A DNA stretch of 14,185 bases, from the NCBI GenBank assembly GCA_016929205.1, contig JAFGJF010000256.1:1-14185 (forward strand), read 5' to 3'. Numbering within the stretch: position 1 is the first letter of the stretch; the number at the start of each line of letters is the position of its first letter. The position numbers and the translations under genes are program-made. The notes below the pieces were generated by a model. It saw only the letters and a list, made by a program, of their open reading frames with translations. It did no database searches and had not been told where the DNA came from. This stretch comes from Anaerolineae bacterium (GTDB lineage: Bacteria > Chloroflexota > Anaerolineae > JAFGEY01). This document shows positions 7,715-14,185 of the stretch, piece by piece.

Positions 7715-7720
7715 ACTCGA

Positions 7721-7724
7721 CTCC
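7721..7724 (-). promoter_or_regulatory. Ribosome binding site deciding the TTG start of the ligase gene
   Basis: GGAG on the minus strand, 6 nt before the TTG at 7714. No ATG or GTG in a suitable place was found between the preceding stop and this codon. Confidence 0.6.
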
Positions 7725-7761
7725 GAAACAGATCTCTGGTAACAAATCGCAACCGACGCGG

Positions 7762-9759
7762 CTATTTGCCGGTCGTTACGTTCACCATATTGCGCAGCAG
7801 GACGCGGCGATTTTCCACATCGGCATCCGCGCCGCTGGTTTGCAGGCGCGTGCCGTCGCCGGGGCGATACATCCCCACTTCGATCGCATAGCCGCCCGGC
7901 GGCGATTCCGGGGCAACGGCGATCCGATACACATCCACCACACGCTCGCCCGGCACCCAGGCCGGGGTGGGAAAGCGTCCCTGGCGCGGCTGATTGTCCT
8001 GCTGCCCGCGCAGCCATCCCGTCTCGTCGAGGACGTGCGCAAAAACGACGTAATCCTCGTCTAGTTTGGCCCCGGTTTCCCAATACAGGGTCAAAGCGAC
8101 CTGCTCGCCGGGCGCGATCGCGATCCGCTCCACCGCATCTCCGCCGCTATCGCGCAGCACATAACCCAACAGCCGGATCCCACCTTCCAATTGCACGTCG
8201 AGCGGCCGCATGTCGGATGCGATCTGCATCGGCGTGTCATAGCGCACAACCCGGAAGCGATCGACCTCGAATTCGGCGGCGCGCTCTGCATGCTCGTCGA
8301 GCCAGCTCTCGACCAGGCCATCCGCGTCCCAAAATGCCCACCGCTGCGGCGTCAACCAGATCCGGGCACGACCTGACACGAACCGGTCCAAAGTCGCCAC
8401 CGTTCTATCGACGTCGACCGGATACGCTTCCGGCACCACCTGCCAGGGAACGTCAAAATCGAAATAATAGCCCGCCGCCGGATCGGGATAGTTGGCCAGC
8501 ACGACGTCGTCACGTTGCACGCGGGCGGTGAAAAAGGCATTCAGGGCACGCCAATCGGGCGCGCGCGCATAGGCCGGATCGTGGTAGTGATTATACAACG
8601 AAACAGCGCACACGCCAACCACCAGGACGGCGACGAGCGCAAACGCCCGGCGCCGCCAGCGATAGAGGGCCAGCAGCGACACGCCGCAAAAGAGGTAAAA
8701 GGGCGGTGAACTGACCATAAAGTATCGTTCGTCAAAGGCCGGGCGCTGCAGCGAATCGATAAACACGATCGTCCACGGGATCAGAAAAGACAACAGGGCG
8801 AAAAATGCCCGAGAACGGTCGCGCCGCCAGGCGACGATCATGCCACCCAAAAACAGGCCGGCCCACAGCGGCAGGAAGGCCAGGCCCACATCTTGGGGCA
8901 AGGTCTGCCCCTGTCCAAAAGCCAGCACGCTGCGATAGATCGGGGCAAAAAAAGGCAGAGCCGAGCGCGCGCTGCCCTGGTAGGCGAGCAAAATGCTCAT
9001 GCTGGACAGGAACCAGGGCAAATAGAGCAGGCCGGTCAGCACCGCACCAACCAGCCAACGGGCAAACGGCCGCCAATCCGGCGTGTACCCTCCGGATCCC
9101 TTCCGAGCGGCCAAATCTTCGGCGGTTCTATGTTGGAGCGGCCTCAGCCGGGGCGCAATCATTCCCAACACGGCATACACCCCCTGGAAGGCGATCAGCA
9201 AAAAGGTATAATAGTGCGTATAGACCCCCAACGCGGTCACCGCGCCATAGGCCAGCGGCCAGCCCCACCCCCTTCGTCCGAGGACAAACAAGAAGAGAAT
9301 CGTCGAGGCGATGGAAAAGGCAGCCAGCATGGCGTACATCCGCGCCTCCTGGGCGTGCCAGATGTAAAAGGGATTGAACGCCAGCAGCGCAGCGGCAGCG
9401 AGGCCCACCCGGGGACCGAACAACAGCCGCCCCAGGACATAGATCAGCGGTACGACCAGCACCCCGGCAAAGGCCGAGGTAAAGCGCAGCGCAAATTCAC
9501 TTTCGCCGGCCACCTGTCCCCAATAGTGCAGCACAAAAAAGCTGAACGGTGGGTGCGGCTCGGTCGAGGTCGTAAAATGACGCAGCATCTGTGGCAACGA
9601 CTGGCGGGCATAGGTGATGCTAAAGGCCTCGTCGCCGCGCAAACAGGGCGCGTCGATGCGATAGAGCCGCAGCACAAACGCCAGCAGCACAACCAGCACC
9701 AGCCACCATCCGGCACACAATGCCTTGGTCTTTCGATCTGGCACAGCTTGTTCGCTCAT
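7762..9759 (-). CDS. GT39-family (ArnT/PMT-like) GT-C glycosyltransferase with C-terminal beta-sandwich module
   Basis: 665 aa. A first helix (about 14-31) is followed by RLYRIDAPCLRGDEAFS (31-47). The acidic pair D43/E44 in the first outer loop is the catalytic signature of GT-C enzymes using polyprenyl-phosphate sugars. Further family marks are HPPFSFF (69-75) and NPFYIWHAQEARMYAM (129-144), then helices to about residue 385. A periplasm-side region (about 398-510) leads to a beta-sandwich module at about 520-665, with LTLYWET, YVVFAHVLD and GRFPTPAW. That module is related to two copies in the gene at 11943-14185. I infer transfer of a sugar from a lipid carrier to a lipid, glycan or protein at the outer membrane face; the acceptor is unknown. 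The start ATG at 9759 overlaps the stop of the YfhO-family gene (ATGA) and has GGGAG 9 nt upstream. A longer open frame upstream is inside the preceding gene and is not used. Confidence 0.9.
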   Translation of the reverse strand: MSEQAVPDRKTKALCAGWWLVLVVLLAFVLRLYRIDAPCLRGDEAFSITYARQSLPQMLRHFTTSTEPHPPFSFFVLHYWGQVAGESEFALRFTSAFAGVLVVPLIYVLGRLLFGPRVGLAAAALLAFNPFYIWHAQEARMYAMLAAFSIASTILFLFVLGRRGWGWPLAYGAVTALGVYTHYYTFLLIAFQGVYAVLGMIAPRLRPLQHRTAEDLAARKGSGGYTPDWRPFARWLVGAVLTGLLYLPWFLSSMSILLAYQGSARSALPFFAPIYRSVLAFGQGQTLPQDVGLAFLPLWAGLFLGGMIVAWRRDRSRAFFALLSFLIPWTIVFIDSLQRPAFDERYFMVSSPPFYLFCGVSLLALYRWRRRAFALVAVLVVGVCAVSLYNHYHDPAYARAPDWRALNAFFTARVQRDDVVLANYPDPAAGYYFDFDVPWQVVPEAYPVDVDRTVATLDRFVSGRARIWLTPQRWAFWDADGLVESWLDEHAERAAEFEVDRFRVVRYDTPMQIASDMRPLDVQLEGGIRLLGYVLRDSGGDAVERIAIAPGEQVALTLYWETGAKLDEDYVVFAHVLDETGWLRGQQDNQPRQGRFPTPAWVPGERVVDVYRIAVAPESPPGGYAIEVGMYRPGDGTRLQTSGADADVENRRVLLRNMVNVTTGK

Positions 9760-11939
9760 CGTTGCGCGCTCCCGGCGGATTTTCCCGGCCGCAACAAGAG
9801 CGCAGCCAACCCCGCAGCCAGCACCAACAACGAGATCGCACCACCCAGGTAAACGCTGAGCGGGCGATAACGAAATTCGACGCGATGCGGTCCGGGCAGC
9901 AGCGGCACGGCGCGCAATCCATAATCGGCGCGATAGATGTCGGCGCGAGCCCCATCCACCCACACCCGCCAGCCCGGATAGAACCACTCACCCAGAACCA
10001 GCCAGCCCGGCTCGGGCAGGTCCGCCGCGACGATAATCGCTTCCGGCGCATACGCGACCTCGATCAGCGCCGGCAACGTGTCACCCCCCTCGGTCCCCCC
10101 TTCAGGGGGAAGGATCGCACCCCCCTCAGTCCCCCCTTCAGGGGGGAAGGGCAGCAGCAGCTCGCGATAGGGATCGAAATCCGGATCGGCGAGTATGCTC
10201 AAAGCCTCCAGATCGCTCACCTGGCGGGCCCGGTAAACGACCCAGGCACGCGGGAAATCGGCCTGCAGGCGATGGACATAGACGGCGTCTTTTTCCCATT
10301 CCTGGCCGGCGAGTGCCACCCGGTGCCCTTGAAATGGACCGGGCAGATCGTGCTCCCACCCGGCCACGTAACGCACGCCAAACAACTGCCACAAACGCCA
10401 ATGTGGCACGGCATCGGCCATCGTCTTGTGCGCCTGCAGCCGCAGCGGGCTGGCGCCGTATAGATCCTGCAAGCCGAGCCAGCAGCCGCCGTTGCCGGGC
10501 AAACCCCATTCGTTGGCGATGCGAAACAAGCTCTGATCTTGCAGGAGCGGCGACAGCCAGGCGCCATCGTAAACGCGCTCCGCCGCACGGCCCGGCGAGA
10601 GATTCACGGAGGCGTTGGCGGCCCACAGGTCAAAGGCAACCACGCCCACGACTGCCAGGCCGATCCACGATCGCCACCTGGTTTTCAGCCGGGCGCTCAG
10701 CCACGCATCCATCCACGACCAGCCATAGCCAGCCAGCACGGCGAGCGCAAAACCGGTCACATAGATCGCCCGTTCCTGCGAGCGAAACAGGTTAAAGCCG
10801 GGCACAGCCCAGTAAAACAGCCGGTAGAGCGGGGTATGACCGCCCAACGAAAGCACCAGGGTGAGCAAGGCCAGGCCGGCCCAAAAGGCGACGTTCGCGG
10901 CTTGTGGAAACCCGTTATTGCGAGGGCGTCGTGTGCCCAAAGCAATCTCCGGGACTACTTTGACAGGTTGGGATTTTTTCAACAGCATCCGATAGAAAAT
11001 CAAAACGATAGCAGCACAAGCCAACAACAGCGGCAAGATGCCAACGTATACCGGCGACCAATGGGTAAAGCGGCCGGGCAGGACGTATTGCGCCAGGTCA
11101 CGCCAGCCAAACCCGGCAGCCAGCTCCTCATACGTCGCACTGGCGCGTACAGAGAGGCGCATATACTGCCACGAGGGCAGCAGGTACACGCCTGCCACAC
11201 CCACACCGGTCGCGATCCAGGCCAACTGCGCGACCGCCGCCCGCCACCAACGCACCCGGCACCGCCAGGCACAAAACAGCCCGTAACACAACGCGGCATA
11301 AAAGACATACATCGCCGACTGTGGGTGCCCGGCGAGCAGCGACAGGCCCCACACCAACCCGGCAGCGACGACAAAACGCCACCGCCGCTGCGACAGGCCG
11401 ACGTCGAGCAGCAGCAAGATCAACGGCAGCCAGGCCTGCGTCTCCAAGATCGCCAACTGGAGTGGAGGATAACCGGTCATATAGCCGCCAAAAGCAAAAG
11501 CCAATGCCGACACCAGGGCGGCAGGACGCGACCCAACCAGGCGGCGCACAAACAGGTACGCCAGCGCCGCCGCAAGGTAGAGATGGGCGATCGCTTCCCA
11601 TTCCAGCCACCACGGCGAGAACGGCCCGGGCCCGCTGAGCAGCATAACCAGCAAGCTGGGTGGGTAAAAAACGGCCGCCTGCACGTCGGCCAGAAAAGGA
11701 TGGCCGCCAAAGGTATACGGATTCCATAACGGGATCGCGCCGTCCCACAGCCGGTCGTGCTCATAGAAAGCAAACGCGTGAAACTGGTTGTAAAAATCGC
11801 CTTCCGGGTACGCCTGGCGCTCAGCCAGGTTGGGCGTGATCAAAGGCCAGTGAAAAAGCAGCGTAAATGCAAGCAGCGCAGCTAGCGCGACCCAGTCCTT
11901 TGACGAAAATGCCCCGGCACGTCCCATTCGTAAGGTCAT
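9756..11939 (-). CDS. YfhO-family polytopic membrane protein (GT-C-like)
   Basis: 727 aa. After a first helix (about 15-33) comes YPEGDFYNQF (44-53) and then PLWNPYTFGGHPFLADVQ (70-87) with FYPPSLL (91-97), the typical N-terminal loop of YfhO (PF09586) proteins; D48 takes the place of the GT-C acidic residue. Many helices follow. The C-terminus has the family's small beta domain, GWRVWVDGARADIYRADYGL (656-675) and PGPHRVEFRYRP, then a last helix (about 696-716) and a basic tail. In Firmicutes YfhO is linked to sugar decoration of lipoteichoic acid; here I infer only an outer-face glycosylation role. It starts 3 nt after the preceding stop, with a weak GAGG 11 nt before the ATG, so translation is probably coupled. 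Residues about 597-620 carry a PPEGGTEGG duplication encoded by the DNA repeat at 10083-10150, which looks like an insertion in a periplasmic loop. Confidence 0.86.
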   Translation of the reverse strand: MTLRMGRAGAFSSKDWVALAALLAFTLLFHWPLITPNLAERQAYPEGDFYNQFHAFAFYEHDRLWDGAIPLWNPYTFGGHPFLADVQAAVFYPPSLLVMLLSGPGPFSPWWLEWEAIAHLYLAAALAYLFVRRLVGSRPAALVSALAFAFGGYMTGYPPLQLAILETQAWLPLILLLLDVGLSQRRWRFVVAAGLVWGLSLLAGHPQSAMYVFYAALCYGLFCAWRCRVRWWRAAVAQLAWIATGVGVAGVYLLPSWQYMRLSVRASATYEELAAGFGWRDLAQYVLPGRFTHWSPVYVGILPLLLACAAIVLIFYRMLLKKSQPVKVVPEIALGTRRPRNNGFPQAANVAFWAGLALLTLVLSLGGHTPLYRLFYWAVPGFNLFRSQERAIYVTGFALAVLAGYGWSWMDAWLSARLKTRWRSWIGLAVVGVVAFDLWAANASVNLSPGRAAERVYDGAWLSPLLQDQSLFRIANEWGLPGNGGCWLGLQDLYGASPLRLQAHKTMADAVPHWRLWQLFGVRYVAGWEHDLPGPFQGHRVALAGQEWEKDAVYVHRLQADFPRAWVVYRARQVSDLEALSILADPDFDPYRELLLPFPPEGGTEGGAILPPEGGTEGGDTLPALIEVAYAPEAIIVAADLPEPGWLVLGEWFYPGWRVWVDGARADIYRADYGLRAVPLLPGPHRVEFRYRPLSVYLGGAISLLVLAAGLAALLLRPGKSAGSAQR
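9769..9773 (-). promoter_or_regulatory. Ribosome binding site of the GT39 gene inside the preceding gene
   Basis: GGGAG on the minus strand, 9 nt before the ATG at 9759. It lies within the last codons of the YfhO-family gene and, with the ATGA overlap at 9756-9759, suggests translational coupling. Confidence 0.65.
10083..10150. repeat. In-frame GC-rich hairpin repeat, two copies, 36-nt period
   Basis: Copy 1 (10083-10113) and copy 2 (10119-10150) share the core ACCCCCCTC-R-GTCCCCCCTTCAGGGGG. Each contains C6-TTCA-G5/6, which can fold into a tight hairpin on either strand. The two differ at one substitution and one extra G. Because the period is 36 nt the reading frame is kept, and each copy adds PPEGGTEGG to the YfhO-family protein. 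Similar C6/G6 elements are known as dispersed repeats in some environmental bacterial genomes (general recollection, not checked). Confidence 0.85.
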
Positions 11940-11942
11940 AGC

Positions 11943-14185
11943 TTATTCGACCTCGATCACGCCCAGATCGACGGCATCGTTTGGCCAGCGCTCGCCAGCG
12001 GTGCGGTAGGCGGCGACACGACCGGCCTCGTCGTACAATCCGGCCCGGACCCAATAACGCCCAGCCGGCAGGTCCGCGCCCACCGGCAGCAGGCGGCCGT
12101 CGACGATCACCTCTCGATCTGCCCAGTACTGCGTCGGATAATTGCCGCCACGGGGCACGCCGTCATCATAGCCCACCACTTGACCGGCCTCGTCTTGCAG
12201 ATGGACAAAAACCGTATAGTTGCGTCCCGGCGGCGCCTGCACCTGCCAGGTCAGGGTCAAGGGCAGAGACTGTCCCGCCTTGACTGCAGGATAGAGCGCT
12301 CCCGCCTTGGCCGAACGATGATCGGCAGTGAATTCTGCCGCCAGCCACACGCTGCCCGGCTGATCCCCGGCATCAAAAACCGCGATCCGCTGCCGCCTGT
12401 CGAACTCGGGCCAGCGGCGCGGCACCACCTTGACCCGGCCAATGGTCAGCAGATCGCCGGCAGCCCGCAGGCGTTCACCACTCTGTTCGTCGTAAAGACC
12501 AAGATCCAGGCGGGCCACCAGCGGCGCGTCCGTGTCCGTGCCCACGCGAACGACTTGCCGCCCGGCCAACACAGGCCCCACCGGCCACAGCGACGTGGGC
12601 AGCGTGCCTGAACCGGGATACGAATCCTCCAGACCGATACCCTGTCCCACCGCATCGAGCAGGCGCAGCCAGACGATGCGTTCCGCTTCGCCGGCCAAAG
12701 AACGCGAGGTTTGCCAATACAGGGTCACGGCAAACGCATCGCCAGGGCGCACCCAATCCTGCTCAAAACCCACGCCGCGCAGCACGATCGCCTCGCCAAA
12801 GCGAACGTCTTGAGGCACCGCTCCCTCCGGCAGAGCCGCCAACTGCGCGGGCAGGGCGTAGGCCGGCGCGATCCACAGCCAGGGAGCGGCGGCGGCCAAC
12901 GCGAACAGCGCCAAAACGAGGATGAGACTCGCCGCGTCGCGCACGCGTGGCAAAAACCAGGTGCGCATGCCCGACACGAAAAAGAGGCCAAAGGACACAA
13001 TCGCCGGGAACAACAAACGTCCTTGCGACCCCTCCGTCAGTGACGTCCAGCGTACCAACGCGACAAAAACCACACCCATCCACAACGCCAAAAACAGCAG
13101 TGCCAGCGGCCGGTACGCCGCGCCCCATTCCGGCTCGCGATAGCGCAACGCCGCCCACGCGCCCCGGGCCGGCGAATAGATTGCATTCGGGCCAAATCGC
13201 ACCCAGCGCCCGAAGGCAATGATCCCGCCGGCCAGCGCCAGCAGTGAAAACAGGTCCAGGAGGCGGACTATCCAACCGGGCATGGCCAGCGAAAACCAGC
13301 CAAACAGCCCCCAAAACGAGTAGCGCAGGCCGCGAAACTCGCCCCACAGATCGACGCCGAAATCCTGCCGCCGCCCGACCACCTCCCACATGGCCGTCAG
13401 GCCGGTCGGCTCGCCGTATAGGCGCACGTTCCGCAGATACCACCAGCCGGAAATAACCACCGCAGGCAAGACCACCAGCAGTCCCATTCTCCAGAACGCG
13501 CGCCAGGAACGCGCATGCCAGGCCAGCAGGGCAATCGCCATGCCCACCAGAGCCAACAAGGCAAGGGCGGTCAATTTGGAGAGCATGGCCATGCCGAGGA
13601 CGATGCCCAGGATGAGCCAGGGAGCGTGAGGGGTGAAATGTGAAACGTGATGCGTGAGACGTGAAACGTAAGACGTGATGCGTGAAACGTGAGACGTGAT
13701 GCGTGAAACGTGATGCGTGAAACGTGATGCGTGATGTGTGCCATTGGCAACGCTTGGCCTGCAACCTGTCACTTTTAACTGTTTCAGGATCAGGTACAAC
13801 GCCAGCGTAGCCAGGCAGGTCATCAGGTTGTCATTGTTGACCGTCGAGGTGATAAACACAAACTGCGGAATAAAGGCCGCCGTGGCGGCAACGGCCAGCG
13901 CCAGCAGAGGTTGATCGGCAAAGATGAGACGCACGATCGCCCAGGTGAGGAACACGGTCGTCGCGCCGAGGAGCAGCGAAAAAAAGCGTAAGACGTGAAC
14001 GGCCAGCACTGCCCCGTGCCAGGGAAAGTGTTGTTCGGGCGGGTGAATGTAGACATTTTTGTTGCCGGGGTTCATCGGGTCGCCGATGTTGGCCTGCGGG
14101 TTGGCCCACAGCAGGCTGTCGGCGTCAGAGAGATCGATCCCGCCGACCAGCAGCGCGCCAAGCAGGTAATAGAGCGGCGGCTGGC
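11943..14185 (-). CDS. GT39/DUF2142-like GT-C membrane glycosyltransferase with two C-terminal beta-sandwich modules (5' end outside window)
   Basis: The frame stays open from the right edge (first full codon 14181-14183), giving 746 visible aa; the N-terminus, including the expected first helix and acidic loop, is missing. The visible part opens with QPPLYYLLGALL, the conserved (H/Q)PPLYY motif of ArnT-like and DUF2142-like enzymes. An internal ATG at 14075 exists but lies after this motif and is not the start. In visible numbering: NVYIHPPEQHFPWHG (43-57), VNNDN (115-119), MLSKLTAL (199-206), RNVRLYGEPTGL (251-262) and EGSQGRLLFPAI (384-395), with about eight to ten helices to residue 440. 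Two tandem beta-sandwich modules follow (about 456-585 and 590-746; TLYWQTS and TLTWQVQ, then YTVFVHLQDEAG and GNYPTQYW in the second). Residues 150-184 are five heptads encoded by the minisatellite at 13624-13735, placed in a loop between helices. The gene ends with TAA 3 nt before the YfhO-family start. Outer-face sugar transfer from a lipid carrier is inferred. Confidence 0.87.
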   Translation of the reverse strand, partial: QPPLYYLLGALLVGGIDLSDADSLLWANPQANIGDPMNPGNKNVYIHPPEQHFPWHGAVLAVHVLRFFSLLLGATTVFLTWAIVRLIFADQPLLALAVAATAAFIPQFVFITSTVNNDNLMTCLATLALYLILKQLKVTGCRPSVANGTHHASRFTHHVSRITSHVSRITSYVSRLTHHVSHFTPHAPWLILGIVLGMAMLSKLTALALLALVGMAIALLAWHARSWRAFWRMGLLVVLPAVVISGWWYLRNVRLYGEPTGLTAMWEVVGRRQDFGVDLWGEFRGLRYSFWGLFGWFSLAMPGWIVRLLDLFSLLALAGGIIAFGRWVRFGPNAIYSPARGAWAALRYREPEWGAAYRPLALLFLALWMGVVFVALVRWTSLTEGSQGRLLFPAIVSFGLFFVSGMRTWFLPRVRDAASLILVLALFALAAAAPWLWIAPAYALPAQLAALPEGAVPQDVRFGEAIVLRGVGFEQDWVRPGDAFAVTLYWQTSRSLAGEAERIVWLRLLDAVGQGIGLEDSYPGSGTLPTSLWPVGPVLAGRQVVRVGTDTDAPLVARLDLGLYDEQSGERLRAAGDLLTIGRVKVVPRRWPEFDRRQRIAVFDAGDQPGSVWLAAEFTADHRSAKAGALYPAVKAGQSLPLTLTWQVQAPPGRNYTVFVHLQDEAGQVVGYDDGVPRGGNYPTQYWADREVIVDGRLLPVGADLPAGRYWVRAGLYDEAGRVAAYRTAGERWPNDAVDLGVIEVE
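13624..13735. repeat. Heptanucleotide minisatellite, 16 units, inside a coding region
   Basis: Sixteen tandem 7-nt units on the plus strand of the form RCGTGAN (GCGTGAA, ACGTGAT, GCGTGAG and so on), with three off-consensus units (GGGTGAA, ATGTGAA, ACGTAAG). Read on the minus strand it is open in all three frames and encodes the 7-residue pattern HHVSRIT/HHASRFT, five times in the actual gene frame. Read on the plus strand the TGA creates stops. Three units (21 nt) make one protein heptad, so only changes by three units keep the frame of the host gene. Confidence 0.92.

Noticed and set aside
7715..8083. Upstream extension of the O-antigen ligase frame by about 120 codons.
   Set aside because: It overlaps the end of the GT39 gene in another frame, is Arg/Gly-rich and shadow-like, and the TTG at 7714 has a good RBS just before the first plausible residues.
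8893..9852. Long plus-strand open frame (319 codons) opposite the GT39 gene; similar ones at 10539-11729, 52-792 and 1261-1878.
   Set aside because: Antisense shadows created by the high-GC codon use of the real minus-strand genes; they show no domain, no hydrophobic pattern and no sensible RBS, while the opposite strand encodes recognisable families.
13624..13735. CRISPR array as an explanation of the tandem repeat.
   Set aside because: Units are 7 nt and contiguous with no spacers; this is a minisatellite.
12763..13764. A second minus-strand open frame (333 codons) overlapping the right-edge GT-C gene, also containing the heptad.
   Set aside because: It is open through the minisatellite only because a 7-nt repeat without stops is open in all three frames; the rest is Arg/Gly-rich shadow without membrane helices.
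13986..13999. Two further heptad-like units (GCGTAAG, ACGTGAA) 250 nt from the array.
   Set aside because: They encode HVLRF within a segment that looks like ordinary conserved membrane-enzyme sequence, are out of phase with the array, and two units can arise by chance.

Overview
This window looks like a chromosomal piece of a high-GC, free-living bacterium, most likely a Chloroflexota member of the Anaerolineae type. That placement is inference from architecture: several giant GT-C membrane proteins with C-terminal beta-sandwich tails, a LacI-type sensor domain fused to GAF and PAS domains, and GTGA-type minisatellites. No rRNA or marker gene is present. All seven genes read on the minus strand, so biological order runs from high to low coordinates. 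The genes at both window edges are cut.

Region A (14185 to 6215) is a cell-surface glycan block. In order it holds: a 5'-truncated GT39/DUF2142-like polytopic glycosyltransferase with two C-terminal beta-sandwich modules; a YfhO-family membrane protein; a GT39 (ArnT/PMT-like) glycosyltransferase with one related beta-sandwich module; and an O-antigen ligase/Wzy-type membrane protein. The first three are essentially contiguous (3-nt gap, then an ATGA stop/start overlap) and the fourth follows after 47 nt, so this reads as one operon. It probably transfers polyprenyl-linked sugars outside the membrane and polymerises or ligates glycan. Two simple repeats lie inside these genes without breaking the frame: a 16-unit heptanucleotide minisatellite and a 36-nt-period GC-rich hairpin repeat.

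Region B (6214 to 5968) is an AT-rich intergenic stretch. It holds a near-consensus sigma-70-type promoter pointing at the signalling genes and a 31-nt near-perfect palindrome overlapping its -35 box.

Region C (5967 to 1) is a signalling block: two stand-alone receiver proteins with intact phosphorylation sites; a membrane sensor laid out like a histidine kinase whose phospho-acceptor His is Arg and whose ATP-binding motifs are eroded (a pseudokinase); and a large cytoplasmic sensor beginning with a LacI/PurR-type ligand-binding domain that lacks the HTH, followed by two GAF-like regions and a PAS domain, running off the window. The likely logic is that the true kinase activity lies beyond the left edge or elsewhere, while the pseudokinase acts as an accessory sensor or scaffold for the receivers. 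No output domain (HTH, GGDEF, etc.) is visible. This region is the best candidate for unusual biology in the window.
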